NCBI GenBank assembly: GCA_934098435.1 | Contig: CAKOOV010000008.1 | Span: forward strand, 1-64,000 | Direction: 5' to 3' | DNA from: an uncultured Bacilli bacterium | Lineage (GTDB): Bacteria; Bacillota_I; Bacilli_A; RF39; UBA660 | DNA: 64,000 bases | Shown: in pieces, positions 32,768 to 43,500 of the stretch | Layout of the letters: each line of letters opens with the position of its first letter | How positions within the stretch are numbered: position 1 is the first letter of the stretch | The notes under the pieces: generated by a model | The model's database searches: none | What the model was told of the DNA's origin: nothing | Seen by the model: the letters and a program-made list of their open reading frames with translations, nothing else | Program-made: the position numbers and the translations under genes

Positions 32768-34165
32768 ATGTTATTATATAATACTTTAACTAGGAAGAAA
32801 GAGGAGTTTATTCCTTATGATGGAAAAAAAGTAGGTTTTTATACTTGTGGTCCTACTGTATATCATTATGCTCATATAGGTAATATGCGTAATTACATTG
32901 GTCATGATATACTTGATAAAACTCTTAGGTATTTAGGATATGATGTTACTAGAGTTATGAATATTACTGATGTTGGGCATTTGAAGAGTGATTCTGATAG
33001 TGGTGAAGATAAGATGGTTGCTAGTGCTAAAAGAGAGCATAAGAGTGTTATGGATATTGCTAAGTTTTATACGGATGCTTTCTTTCATGATTTTGATGCT
33101 TTGAATCTTAGAAGGCCTGATATTGTTAGTCCCGCTACGGATAATATTGACGAGTATATTAAGATTATTAGTAAATTATTAGAGGATGGTTATGCTTATC
33201 AGGCAGGTGGTAATGTTTACTTTGATGTTAGTAAGGTAGATGATTATTATAAACTTACTAATCATAAGGAAGATGAAATGGTTGTTGGTGTTCGTGATGG
33301 AGTAGAGTATGATAATAATAAGAGAAATCAAGCTGATTTTGCACTTTGGTTTACAAAGAGTAAGTTTGATGATCAGGATTTGAAATGGGATTCTCCTTTT
33401 GGGGTTGGATATCCTGGATGGCATATTGAATGTTCTGGCATTAGTATTAAGTATTTAGGAGAGCATCTTGATATTCATGGTGGTGGTGTTGATAATATAT
33501 TTCCACATCATACTAATGAGATTGCTCAAAGTGAAGCTTATTTAGGTCATAAATGGTGTAATTATTGGTTTCATAATGAACATTTAATGGATGATAGTGG
33601 TAAGATGAGTAAAAGTAAAGGCGCTATTTTATCTGTTAGTAGGTTAATAGAGGAAGGATATAATCCTTTAGCTTTTAAACTTATGTGTTTAATGAGTAAT
33701 TATAGAAAACAACTTGTATTTTCTTATGATATATTGAAACAAGTTGAAGGTGTGTATGATAAGCTTAAGAATAGAGTATTAGCTATTAATGATATTGGTC
33801 AGTTGGATACTACTAAGTTTGATTATTATACGGATAAATTTAAAGAGGAATTATCGAATGATTTGAATACCGCTAATGGGGTAACACTTATTTATGATTT
33901 ACTTAAGGATGATAGTGTTAATGGTCATACTAAAATAGAAATTATTAATGATTTTGATAAGGTATTTTCTCTTGATTTGACTAAGAAGGATCTTAATACT
34001 TCTATTGATATGGATAAGTATATTAAAGATAAAATAGAAGAGAGAAGAATAGCTAAAATGAATAAGAATTATGAACTTTCTGATAGTATTAGAGATGAAT
34101 TATTAAGTAAGGGTGTTATTCTTACTGATACTAGAGAGGGTACTACTTATAGAATTAGTAAATAA
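32768..34165 (+). CDS. cysS: Cysteinyl-tRNA synthetase
   Basis: This class I aminoacyl-tRNA synthetase charges tRNA-Cys. The start 'MLLYNTLTRKKEEF' matches the family. 'FYTCGPTVYHYAHIGNMRNY' carries the zinc-binding Cys and the HIGH-type motif, 'WHIECSG' and 'HHTNEIAQSE' carry the other zinc ligands, and 'GKMSKSKG' is the KMSKS loop. At 465 residues the length is normal. An upstream in-frame GTG at 32759 overlaps the GAGAGGGTG ribosome site, so the ATG at 32768 is chosen. In Bacillus cysS follows cysE; here it is monocistronic. Confidence 0.95.
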   Translation: MLLYNTLTRKKEEFIPYDGKKVGFYTCGPTVYHYAHIGNMRNYIGHDILDKTLRYLGYDVTRVMNITDVGHLKSDSDSGEDKMVASAKREHKSVMDIAKFYTDAFFHDFDALNLRRPDIVSPATDNIDEYIKIISKLLEDGYAYQAGGNVYFDVSKVDDYYKLTNHKEDEMVVGVRDGVEYDNNKRNQADFALWFTKSKFDDQDLKWDSPFGVGYPGWHIECSGISIKYLGEHLDIHGGGVDNIFPHHTNEIAQSEAYLGHKWCNYWFHNEHLMDDSGKMSKSKGAILSVSRLIEEGYNPLAFKLMCLMSNYRKQLVFSYDILKQVEGVYDKLKNRVLAINDIGQLDTTKFDYYTDKFKEELSNDLNTANGVTLIYDLLKDDSVNGHTKIEIINDFDKVFSLDLTKKDLNTSIDMDKYIKDKIEERRIAKMNKNYELSDSIRDELLSKGVILTDTREGTTYRISK

Positions 34166-34169
34166 ATAT

Positions 34170-34197
34170 GAATAGTTAATGATACTATTCTTTTTTC
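34170..34197 (+). terminator. cysS terminator
   Basis: GAATAGT (34170-34176) pairs with ACTATTC (34184-34190), followed by TTTTTTC. Confidence 0.75.
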
Positions 34198-34270
34198 ATA
34201 GTTTTATATATTTTTATCTGTACTTTATTTGGATTATTTGTTACAATTAATGGTATGGAGTAGTGATTAT

Positions 34271-34792
34271 ATGGAATTAATTAGAGTAGTAGATGAAGAT
34301 GGTAATGATACTAATGAAGTATTAGAAAGAGAAGATGTTCATGATTTATCTAAACTTCATAATGAGGTTACTATTTATATTATTAATAAAAAGGGGGAAG
34401 TACTTCTTCAGAAGAGGAGCGCGAATAGAAGATTTTGTCCTAATATGTTTGGTGTTATAGCGGGACATGTTGGATATTTAGAAGATCCTTTATCATGTGC
34501 TAAGAGGGAACTTGAAGAGGAAGTTGGACTAGTTGTGAATAAAAATGAGGTACATGTATTATGTAATAAGTATCTTGTATTGGAAGATGAGAATAATCAT
34601 TTTATGTATCCTTATTATGTTATAACTGAATTAGAGGAAGATGATTTTACTATTCAAAAGGAAGAAGTTAGTTATGTTGAATGGCATAATATTGATGATA
34701 TTATTAAGCTTATTAATGATGGTAATGCTGATTTTGTTTTTAAGAAGGAAGAGATTTATTTATTTAGAATGCTTAAGGATATTGTTTCTTAA
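34271..34792 (+). CDS. NUDIX hydrolase (IPP-isomerase/YfcD type)
   Basis: The opening 'ELIRVVDEDGNDTNEVLERED', then 'HNEVTIYIINKKGEVLLQKRS' and the NUDIX box 'GHVGYLEDPLSCAKREL' continuing 'EEEVGL', place this 173-residue protein in the NUDIX group related to isopentenyl-diphosphate isomerase and E. coli YfcD. Most such proteins lack the isomerase Cys and Glu residues and act on unknown pyrophosphates. The upstream in-frame TTG at 34229 has no ribosome site. GGAG at 34257-34260 and the ATG at 34271 are preferred. Confidence 0.8.
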   Translation: MELIRVVDEDGNDTNEVLEREDVHDLSKLHNEVTIYIINKKGEVLLQKRSANRRFCPNMFGVIAGHVGYLEDPLSCAKRELEEEVGLVVNKNEVHVLCNKYLVLEDENNHFMYPYYVITELEEDDFTIQKEEVSYVEWHNIDDIIKLINDGNADFVFKKEEIYLFRMLKDIVS

Positions 34793-34845
34793 TAACTAAG
34801 AGATGTATATTATTGTGGTAATTATTTGACATAATATAGATATAT

Positions 34846-34880
34846 AAAGAGGAAATAATGTATTTCTTCTTTTATTTTAT
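34846..34880 (+). terminator. Intrinsic terminator
   Basis: AAAGAGGAAAT (34846-34856) pairs with ATTTCTTCTTT (34862-34872, one wobble), followed by T-rich sequence. Confidence 0.65.
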
Positions 34881-34922
34881 TTGTTTTTATGTTAGAATTA
34901 GATTGTAAGGTAGGTTATAGAT

Positions 34923-36890
34923 ATGAAACTTAATGAAAAAAGGATTATTAATGATATTAGATTATTGGCTCTTGATATGATTGATACTGCTGGTAGTGGG
35001 CATCCTGGTATTGTACTTGATTTTGCTCCTACTATGTATACTCTTTTGGCATATCATTTGAAATTTGATATGGAGAGAAAGGATTGGTGTAATAGGGATA
35101 GACTTGTTATGTCATGTGGACATGGTTCTGCTCTTCTTTATGCTAGTTTGTTTTATATGCTTGATGAGTATAGTATAGAGGATCTTAAGTCTTTTAGAAA
35201 GATTGCATCTTCTACTCCTGGTCATCCTGAGTATGATTTATCACATCGTATTGAAATGACTACGGGAGCATTAGGACAGGGATTTGCTACTTCGGTTGGA
35301 ATGGCTATAGGTGAGAAGTATTTGGAGACTACTTTTAATCGTAAGAAAAATACTGTATTTGATTATAATATATATTGTATATGTTCTGATGGTGATTTGA
35401 TGGAAGGAGTATCTTATGAAGCTGCTTCTCTGGCAGGTAATCTTGGTCTTGATAATCTTATTGTTTTATATGATGCAAATAATATTACAGCAGATGGGGA
35501 TATTGCTAAGACTTTTGATGATAATATTAATGATAGATTTACTAGTATGAATTGGAATGTTATTAAGGTTCGTAATTCGGAATCTGTTAATGAGATTACT
35601 ACCGCTATTGAGAAGGCTAAGAAGAGTAATAAGCCTACTATTATTGTGATTGAATCAGTTATTGGTAAGTATTCTAAGTATGAGGGTACTAATCGTATTC
35701 ATTCTGATTTGGATAAGAGTGATTTGGAGAATATTAGAATGACTTTAAAGGGTACTAGTCCTTTTACTTATAGTGAGAATGATAGAAATGGTATTCTTGA
35801 ATTTATTAAGAATGGTACTAGTGATTATTATAGGGATTGGTATTCGGAATATGAAATGTATTTGGCTAATGCTACTGATAGTGATAGGGATAAGATTAAT
35901 CTTGTTATTGAGAATGAGAGTATTTCTTTAGATATTGATGCAGTAGTGGATGCTAGTAAGATATTTGAAGATAAGCCTATGAGAGATATTAATTATCAGA
36001 TTATGAATGTTATTGGTACTTTTATTCCTAATTATATGGGTGGTAGTGCTGATTTGTTTTGTTCTACTAAAACTTATTTAAAGGGTAAGAGGGAATTTAG
36101 TTATGATGATTATGGCGGTAGAAATATTAATTTTGGTGTGAGAGAGGCTCTTATGGGTGCTATTATGAATGGTCTTGCTCTTACTAATATTAGAAGTTAT
36201 GGTAGTACTTTTCTTGCTTTTGCGGATTATATGAAGCCTGAGATAAGAATGAGTGCGATGATGGATTTACCTGTTACTTATATTTTTACGCATGATAGTG
36301 TTAGAGTTGGTCCTGATGGTATTACTCATCAGCCGGTAGAACAACTTGGTATGCTTCGTAGTATTCCTAATTTTTCGGTATATCGTCCTTGTGATTATAA
36401 GGAACTTATTGGTTCATGGACAAATATTTTAAGAGAAGGTAAGCCTTGTGCTTTGGTTCTTCCTAGGGGACACTTAGAAACGATGAAGCATACTAATGCG
36501 GAAAAGGTAAGTAGGGGTGCTTATATTATTAGTGAGGTTAGAACAAGACTTGATATTATTATTATTGCTACTGGTAGTGAGGTTGGTCTTGCTATGAAGA
36601 TAAAAGAGGAACTTCTTAAGAATTATATTGAAGCTAGAGTTGTTACTATGCCTAATCTTAATTTGTTTTTAAAGCAAGATAAGGATTATCAAGAACAGGT
36701 ATTTCCTACTGGTTATAGGAGAATGGTTATTGAACTTTCTAATGATGCTAATTGGTATCGTTTTATATCTAGTGATGAGGATTTTGTGGGTATTAATTCT
36801 TTTGGCAGAAGTGGTAGTGAGGAAGAGATTTTGTCTTTCTTTGAACTTGATATTCAGGATTTGGTTATTAAAATTAAGAATAATTTATAA
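34923..36890 (+). CDS. tkt: Transketolase
   Basis: This thiamine-diphosphate enzyme of the non-oxidative pentose phosphate pathway transfers two-carbon units between sugar phosphates. 'DTAGSGHPG' near the N terminus, 'TTGALGQGFATSVGMA', the ThDP/Mg motif 'CSDGDLMEGVSYEAASLAG...NN' and the pyrimidine-domain block 'FADYMKPEIRMSAMM' with 'THDSVRVGPDGITHQPVEQL' are all present. The length of 655 residues is normal. A TG-extended TAGAAT lies at 34893-34898. The sirA and yneF genes follow as in B. subtilis. Confidence 0.95.
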   Translation: MKLNEKRIINDIRLLALDMIDTAGSGHPGIVLDFAPTMYTLLAYHLKFDMERKDWCNRDRLVMSCGHGSALLYASLFYMLDEYSIEDLKSFRKIASSTPGHPEYDLSHRIEMTTGALGQGFATSVGMAIGEKYLETTFNRKKNTVFDYNIYCICSDGDLMEGVSYEAASLAGNLGLDNLIVLYDANNITADGDIAKTFDDNINDRFTSMNWNVIKVRNSESVNEITTAIEKAKKSNKPTIIVIESVIGKYSKYEGTNRIHSDLDKSDLENIRMTLKGTSPFTYSENDRNGILEFIKNGTSDYYRDWYSEYEMYLANATDSDRDKINLVIENESISLDIDAVVDASKIFEDKPMRDINYQIMNVIGTFIPNYMGGSADLFCSTKTYLKGKREFSYDDYGGRNINFGVREALMGAIMNGLALTNIRSYGSTFLAFADYMKPEIRMSAMMDLPVTYIFTHDSVRVGPDGITHQPVEQLGMLRSIPNFSVYRPCDYKELIGSWTNILREGKPCALVLPRGHLETMKHTNAEKVSRGAYIISEVRTRLDIIIIATGSEVGLAMKIKEELLKNYIEARVVTMPNLNLFLKQDKDYQEQVFPTGYRRMVIELSNDANWYRFISSDEDFVGINSFGRSGSEEEILSFFELDIQDLVIKIKNNL

Positions 36891-36940
36891 TTCGACAATT
36901 TATTTATATATAGTATGTTACATTAATATTGGTGATATTA

Positions 36941-37384
36941 ATGAGAACATACTATATTTTTAATGTTAATAAATATTTTTCTTATATGTATAAGAAAACT
37001 CCTTTTAAGATGTATAAGATATTTGAAGATATATATAATACTAGGGATTATGATGCTAATAGGACTTATCTTGCACTTTATGATGTTGTTAATCCTTTTA
37101 ATAAAATTATGCTTAGTGAATATATTTATTATGAGTATAAATATAAATGTGGTTATAAGAGAAGTGATAATGTTCATACTTTAGATAGTGGTGAGAAGAC
37201 ACTTCTTAGAATTAATAATTATAATATTAAACTTAAGACAGAAAATAATTATAGTATTTTTTTTAAGTATCTTAATAGATATAATAATAATCTTTTTGTA
37301 TGTGATTTTGAGAATAAGGATTATTTTTGGCTTAGTATATTAGAAAATGGTTCTTTACAAAAAGATAAAGCTGTAGTAAAATAG
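36941..37384 (+). CDS. sirA: SirA-like replication inhibitor protein
   Basis: This 147-residue protein begins 'MRTYYIFNVNKYFSYMYKKTPFKMYKIFEDIY', matching the SirA (YneE) pattern: a short beta strand with paired Tyr, then a helix. In B. subtilis SirA binds the DnaA N-terminal domain and blocks replication initiation at the onset of sporulation. The order tkt-sirA-yneF is the same as in B. subtilis, which supports the call more than the weak sequence match does. It is unclear whether this organism sporulates, so SirA may act in another growth transition. The in-frame TTG at 36929 has no ribosome site. Confidence 0.6.
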   Translation: MRTYYIFNVNKYFSYMYKKTPFKMYKIFEDIYNTRDYDANRTYLALYDVVNPFNKIMLSEYIYYEYKYKCGYKRSDNVHTLDSGEKTLLRINNYNIKLKTENNYSIFFKYLNRYNNNLFVCDFENKDYFWLSILENGSLQKDKAVVK

Positions 37385-37404
37385 TCTTAGGGAGGAGATA
37401 AGAT

Positions 37405-37614
37405 ATGCTTAGAGATATATTATATATAGTTGTTGGTTTGATAGTTGGATTTGTTTCTGGTTTTTTAGTAGCTAGACGTGTTATGAAAAATGAACTTAAA
37501 AAGAATCCTCCTATTAACGAACAAATGATAAAGACTATGATGAGTCAAATGGGTAGAACTCCTAGTCAAAAACAAGTTAATCAAATGATGAAACAAATGA
37601 ATAAGATGATGTAA
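37405..37614 (+). CDS. yneF: UPF0154 membrane protein YneF
   Basis: This is a 69-residue protein with one N-terminal membrane span ('[23 protein letters not shown]'). A basic, Met/Gln-rich tail follows, containing '[28 protein letters not shown]', the conserved core of UPF0154. The function is unknown. A GGGAGGAGA ribosome site lies upstream. It is linked to tkt and sirA by synteny. Confidence 0.85.
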   Translation: MLRDILYIVVGLIVGFVSGFLVARRVMKNELKKNPPINEQMIKTMMSQMGRTPSQKQVNQMMKQMNKMM

Positions 37615-37627
37615 ATCGTCTTTTTTT
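37603..37627 (+). terminator. Intrinsic terminator after yneF
   Basis: AAGATGAT (37603-37610) pairs with ATCGTCTT (37615-37622, one wobble) with T residues following. It overlaps the stop codon. Confidence 0.65.
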
Positions 37628-37713
37628 GATGCTTTTTAGCTTAATATGTCGAAGATATTTACTTTGATATAATAGTATATTATAATGTGTTTGTAGTAGG
37701 AAAGGAATATGTT

Positions 37714-38103
37714 ATGAATATTACTAAAACTCTTACTTTTGATGTTGTTAATGCTAGAAGGATACTTAGATTTTGTCCTTATTATGATGATATTATTAAT
37801 TATGATATTAGATATGATGATGAGTTTTCTTTTGATTTGATTGATTGGTATAAGGATTTTGTTTTTTCTTGTGATTATAAAAATAGTGATGATATTGATA
37901 TTCTTAAACTTATTGATAAGAGTATGTATTTATATATTAATAGTTATGAATATAGAAATGGTTTGAAGAGAATTGTTAATATTAGGGATATTGATCTTAA
38001 TAGTGATAGGAAAATTAAAAAACTTATTAAGAAGATTATTGGTTATACTAATAGATATGAAGATATGGAAATTCTTAATGTTAAAATTAATAGATGGATA
38101 TAA
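37714..38103 (+). CDS. Hypothetical small protein
   Basis: This 129-residue soluble protein is rich in Asp, Ile and Tyr. It begins 'MNITKTLTFDVVNARRILRFCPYYDDI' and has a basic helical C terminus ('SDRKIKKLIKKIIGYTNRYEDMEIL'). I do not recognise it. An in-frame GTG at 37687 exists, but AGGAAAGGA lies at the correct distance from the ATG at 37714. It sits alone between the yneF terminator and the tandem hairpins before priA. Confidence 0.5.
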   Translation: MNITKTLTFDVVNARRILRFCPYYDDIINYDIRYDDEFSFDLIDWYKDFVFSCDYKNSDDIDILKLIDKSMYLYINSYEYRNGLKRIVNIRDIDLNSDRKIKKLIKKIIGYTNRYEDMEILNVKINRWI

Positions 38104-38148
38104 GTAATATAGTGAAAATAATTTATTTTCTCTTTTTTTATTTTATTT

Positions 38149-38201
38149 CGATAAAAGTCTAGGCCTTTTATCGTAATTTAGAGCCTAAGGTCTCTAAATT
38201 A
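38149..38201. repeat. Two back-to-back perfect hairpins upstream of priA
   Basis: 38149-38173 has a 9-bp stem with loop TCTAGGC. 38174-38201 has a 10-bp stem with loop CCTAAGGT and follows with no gap. The geometry is the same as at 32606-32659, but the stem sequences differ. A T tract follows about 5 nt after the second stem. Confidence 0.75.
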
Positions 38202-38232
38202 AATATTTTTTTATAATAAATTTTAATAAATA

Positions 38233-38260
38233 TTACAATTTTATTATATTATGTTATAAT
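38233..38260 (+). promoter_or_regulatory. priA promoter
   Basis: TTACAA (38233-38238) and TATAAT (38255-38260, with TG at 38252-38253), 16-nt spacing. Confidence 0.6.
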
Positions 38261-38294
38261 TATTTTAGGTTTATTGATATTTGGAGGTGATTAT

Positions 38295-40475
38295 ATGTAT
38301 GTTTCGGTTCTTACACAAATTGGGGCTAAAGCAGTTGATCAAACTTTTTTTTATCATGTTCCTAAGTTATTAGAAGATAGTATTAAAATTGGGGTTAGGG
38401 TTAGAATTCCTTTTGGGAAGATGATATTAGATGGTTTTGTACTTGGTATTTCTGATTGTTGTAGTTATGATAATAGTAGACTTAAGGATATTATTAATGT
38501 TATTGATGAAGAGCCTGTTCTTAATAAAGAGATGCTTCTTTTAGGTAGGCATATGAGTGATACTTTGTTATCTTCTTTATCTTCCTGCTACCAAGTAATG
38601 CTTCCTAAGGCATTGAAGGCTGAGGTTAAGAGTGATATTAAAATTAAATATGATAGGTATTTACATAGGATTAAGGATATAGAGGATATTGATAGATATA
38701 TTAGTAATTGTAAGTATGAGAGTCAAATTAATTTGCTTTGTAAGTTAAAAGAAGGAGATATTTTGATTACTAAGATGTCTAGTAGTATTAATACTATTAT
38801 TAAGAATGGTTTAGCTACTATTATATATGAGGAATGTAAGAGATATAAGTATGATGGTATTAGTAATTATAAAAGGGTTAATTTAACTGATAAGCAAAGA
38901 TTGGTTAGTGATAATATTGTTTCTTCTTTTGATAGGAGTAATACTTTTTTATTATATGGTGTTACTGGTAGTGGTAAGACTGAGGTTTATATGGATGTTA
39001 TTGAAAAGGTACTTAATAGAGATAAGACTGCTATTATGTTAGTTCCTGAGATTGGTCTTACTCCTCAAATTGTTGGTAAGTTTATATCTAGATTTGGTGA
39101 TGTTATATCTGTTTTGCATTCTAAATTATCTGATAGTGAAAGATATGATGAATATCGTAAGATTACTAAAGGGGAATCTAAGATTGTTATTGGTACTAGG
39201 AGTGCTATTTTTGTTCCTTTTACTAATATTGGGGTTATTATTATTGATGAGGAACATACTTTATCTTATAAGCAGGATAATAATCCTAGATATTCTGCTA
39301 TTAATATAGCTGAATGGAGAAGTAAATATCATAATTGTCCTTTGGTTTTAGGTAGTGCTACTCCTAGTTTGGAAAGTTTTGCTAAGGCAGGTAATCATGT
39401 ATATAAACTTCTTTCTTTGACGGAAAGAGCTGGAGGGAGTGTTCTTCCTATTGTTAATATTATTGATATGAAAGAAGAAGTTAAGAAGGGTAACTTTATT
39501 TTATCTGATATGCTTAAGAATAAAATTTCTGAGGTTTTGGGTAGAGGTGAGCAGGCTATTATTCTTCTTAATAGAAGGGGTTATTCTAGTACTATTAGTT
39601 GTAAGGAATGTGGATATGTATATAAGTGTCCTAACTGTGATATTACTTATACTTATCATAAGAGTAGTAATAATCTTAAATGTCATTATTGTGGATATTC
39701 GATGGTACTTCCTAATAAATGTTCTATATGTGGTAGTGATAATTTGAAGGATTATGGGCTTGGTACGGAAAAATTAGAAGAAACTCTTAATAGTTTATAT
39801 AAGGCTAGAATTGTAAGAATGGATGTTGATACTACTAGTAAGAAAGGACAGCATCAAAAGATTATTGATGATTTTGGAGAACATAAGTATGATATTTTAA
39901 TTGGTACACAGATGATTGCTAAAGGGCTTGATTTTCCTTTGGTTACTTTAGTTGGGGTTGTATCTATTGATAGTAGTCTTACGTCTCCTGATTATAGGGC
40001 TAGTGAAAATACTTTTCAATTGTTATCACAAGTTTCTGGTAGAGCTGGTAGAAGTGAGAATAAGGGTGAGGTTATTGTTCAAACTTTTAATCCAGATCAT
40101 TATGCTATTACTTTGGCTAAGAATCATGATTATATAGATTTTTATAAAGAAGAGATGAAAGTAAGAAAAATGCTTAAGTATTCTCCTTATTATTATATGG
40201 TACTGGTAGCTATTACTTCTTTAGATTATGAACTTGGATTTAAAGAAGCTAATAAGATTGGTAGTTATATTAGAAATAATATTAGTAGTGATAGTATTGT
40301 TTTAGGTCCTACTATGGCTAATATGTTTAAAGTTAATAATATTTATCATTATCAAATTATTATTAAATATAGAAAAGATGATAGTCTTATGAAAGTACTT
40401 AAATTTATTATAGATATGCAAGTTAAAAATAACAAGATTGATGTTTCGATTGATTTTAATCCTTCGAGAATTTAA
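38295..40475 (+). CDS. priA: Primosomal helicase PriA
   Basis: PriA reloads the replisome at stalled forks. The N-terminal 3'-DNA-end binding domain ('KAVDQTFFYHVPKLLEDSIKIGVRVRIPFG') is followed by a superfamily 2 helicase with Walker A 'GVTGSGKTEVYM', Walker B 'IIDEEHTLSYKQ' and 'GSATPSLES'. A double zinc-binding insert with eight Cys ('CKECGYVYKCPNCD', 'CHYCGYS', 'CSICGS') and 'GTQMIAKGLDFP' also appear. The length of 727 residues is standard. A TTG at 38274 is in frame, but GGAGGTGAT supports the ATG at 38295. Confidence 0.95.
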   Translation: MYVSVLTQIGAKAVDQTFFYHVPKLLEDSIKIGVRVRIPFGKMILDGFVLGISDCCSYDNSRLKDIINVIDEEPVLNKEMLLLGRHMSDTLLSSLSSCYQVMLPKALKAEVKSDIKIKYDRYLHRIKDIEDIDRYISNCKYESQINLLCKLKEGDILITKMSSSINTIIKNGLATIIYEECKRYKYDGISNYKRVNLTDKQRLVSDNIVSSFDRSNTFLLYGVTGSGKTEVYMDVIEKVLNRDKTAIMLVPEIGLTPQIVGKFISRFGDVISVLHSKLSDSERYDEYRKITKGESKIVIGTRSAIFVPFTNIGVIIIDEEHTLSYKQDNNPRYSAINIAEWRSKYHNCPLVLGSATPSLESFAKAGNHVYKLLSLTERAGGSVLPIVNIIDMKEEVKKGNFILSDMLKNKISEVLGRGEQAIILLNRRGYSSTISCKECGYVYKCPNCDITYTYHKSSNNLKCHYCGYSMVLPNKCSICGSDNLKDYGLGTEKLEETLNSLYKARIVRMDVDTTSKKGQHQKIIDDFGEHKYDILIGTQMIAKGLDFPLVTLVGVVSIDSSLTSPDYRASENTFQLLSQVSGRAGRSENKGEVIVQTFNPDHYAITLAKNHDYIDFYKEEMKVRKMLKYSPYYYMVLVAITSLDYELGFKEANKIGSYIRNNISSDSIVLGPTMANMFKVNNIYHYQIIIKYRKDDSLMKVLKFIIDMQVKNNKIDVSIDFNPSRI

Positions 40476-40478
40476 CTC

Positions 40479-40507
40479 TTGTTTTCTTTTTCTTTTTATT
40501 GTATAAT
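40479..40507 (+). promoter_or_regulatory. Promoter of the large prepilin-like gene
   Basis: TTGTTT (40479-40484), a 17-nt spacer and TATAAT (40502-40507). Confidence 0.5.
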
Positions 40508-40552
40508 TGTTTTAGATAATATACGATGATAGGGAGATTGGATGTGGGGAAT

Positions 40553-43500
40553 ATGAAGAAGAAAATTAATAATAAGGGTTTTACTTTAATAGAATTACTT
40601 GCTATTATTGCTATTACAGCGATAATACTTGGTGTTGGTACTTATGGTATTATTGATTTGGTTAATAAGTCTAATGAAAAGAGTTCTTTAATTAGTGAAA
40701 CTAGTATTAAGGAGAGTGCTAGTTTATATGCTGATGAAGCTGGTGATAGTTTATGGGTTGATCCTGGTAATGGTGATTATAAATATTATTGCGTAACTAT
40801 TGATGAACTTATTAATAAGGGTATTATTAAGAAAAATGCTAAACTTCCTAAGGGTATAGATAAATATAATTATGTTTCGGTTAAGAAAAATAAGGTTACT
40901 TTTGTTAAGGGTGAATCTTTAATAATAAAAGATGCACTTGATGGTAGCGCCGATGCTAATGCATGTGTTGGAAATATTATTAAAGAAGAAATAAAAAGCG
41001 CTCCTAAAGAAAAAAATGTTACTAGTTATACTGATGAAATTGTTAGTGTTTTTGATGATTTGGTTGGTGAATCTAAAATTATTGATAAAACTTGTTATTT
41101 TAATAAAGATAGTTCTTCAATAGCTAGAGATGATGAGCATAAAGGTGATTTTGATAAGTCTTCAAATACTTGTTCAATAAAGGGATTAGATGATGAGACA
41201 ATTTATTATTATAAAACTTGTATGACGACAGAAAAGGGTTCTATTATTTGCTCTGATTCTTATAGTACTAGTACGGCTTCATTTGTTAGTCCTGAATTTT
41301 CTACAAAAGATGATACTATTACAGTTAAATATAAAGATGATAATGTAAAAGAACCTTACCATTATTTTAAATCTAATGTTGATGGTACTAGTGATAAGAA
41401 TGTTAGTGAGTGTGTACTTGGTAGTGATAATAAATTTACTTGTAGTGGTAGTACTAGTAATATTACTAAGGATAAGTGGTATAAGGTTAATGAAAATGAA
41501 GTTAAGATTACTTATAAAGATAATGAAATTAAGAATGGTAATATTACTGCTAGAATAATGGATGGTACTGGTAATTATAAAGATAATGATAAGAAGTTTA
41601 ATTTGTACCGAATTGTATTTAAGAAGGGTAATGCTGATAAAATTAATAATGGTACTAATGATATTACTAATATTTGTTTGAATGATATTGATAAGAAATG
41701 TAGTATTAAATCTCCTAGTATTAGTAAAGATGGTTATACAATAGTGGGATGGAATACTGATAGTAGTGCTAGTGATAGTATATGGAAGGTAAATACTTCT
41801 AAGGATATTGATGGTAGTAATACTTATTATCCTATTATTAAAAGTAGAGTTAATATTAAACTTAATGCTAATGGTGGTAGTGTAACTAAAGAAACTTCAA
41901 AAGGTGGTACATATACTACTGATTCTTCTGGTATTATTAGTAGAAATGGTAAAGACATTTTCCATACTATTAATTATGGTGAAAAGATGAATAGTAGTGG
42001 TCTTGCTAATTATAATAATAAAGATTATTTATATATTACTAGAAATGATGCTATTGTTACTAAGAATAAGGAATGGATTTGTTTAAGCGGATGTACTACT
42101 AGTGGAAAAGAATATAGTCAATATGAGGCATATAGTTCTGATGATTTTTGTGATGCAAAGGATAAGAGTTGTACTGTAGTACTTGGTGTTAATTGGAAAA
42201 CTAAGAATTATACTTTGATTTATGATAATAATGGTGGTAGTGGATGTACTAGTAAATCAATAACTTATGACGAGGAATATGGTACTTTATGTACTCCTAG
42301 CAGAAGTGGTTATGCTTTTGTAGGTTGGTTTGATAGTAATTATAAGGATAGTCCTCTTAATTATTATGCTGATACTTATAGTGATTTAAAGAATGCTTTT
42401 GGTTATGATGCTAATCTTTTATATAAACATTATTTTGAATATGGTTTAAAAGAAGGTAGGAGAATATCTCAGTATATATCTTCAGATAAATATAATACAG
42501 AAGGTAATAAAACTATATATGCTGGTTGGAAGAGTGTAGTTTATAAAATTAATTATAATGCTAATGGCGGCAGTGGTACTATGGAAAGTGATAATGCTGA
42601 ATTTGGTACTAATGTTACTATTAAGAGTAATAGCTTTACAAGAGATGGTTATACTTTTGCAGGTTGGACTACAAAGAGCGATGGAACTGATGATGGCTAT
42701 GGATGGACTAATTGGAGTGGTACTTGGAACTATGTTGATGGTCAAAATGGTATAGCGGAAAATAAGCTTGAATTATATGCTATGTGGAAAAAGAATAATG
42801 TTTATATTAAACTTAATGCAAATGGTGGTAGTGTAACAAAAGAGACTTCGAAAGGTGGTACATATACTACTGATTCTTCTGGTATTATTAGTAGAAATGG
42901 TAAAAATATTTTCCATACTATCGGCTATGGTGGTAATCTTGGTTCTGATGGGTTGGCTAATTATAATAACAAGGATTGGTTATATATTACATTGACGGGA
43001 TTTACTACTAATAAAAATCAAGAGTGGATTTGTTTAAGTGGATGTACTACTAGTGGAAAAGTATATAGTCAATATGAAGTGTATAGTTCTGATGATTTTT
43101 GTGATGCTAAAGAGAATAATTGTACTGTAGTACTTGGGGTTAATTGGATAGGAAAACAATATACTATTAGTTATAATGCAAATGGTGGAACTGGTACTAT
43201 GCCTTCTGATAATGTATCAACTAATGGTAATGCTACTATTAAATCTAATGCATTTTCAAGAGTTGGTTATACATTTGCTGGTTGGACGACAAAAAGCGAT
43301 GGAACAGATGATGGCTATGGATGGACTAATTGGAGTGGTACTTGGAAATATGATAATGGTCAATATGGTATAGCGGAAAATAAGCTTGAATTATATGCTA
43401 TGTGGAAAAGAAATACTTATACTATTAGTTATAATCCTGGTTATACTGATTTGAATACTTGCTATAATATGTGTAAGAGTGAAAAAGATCAAGTGTCTTG

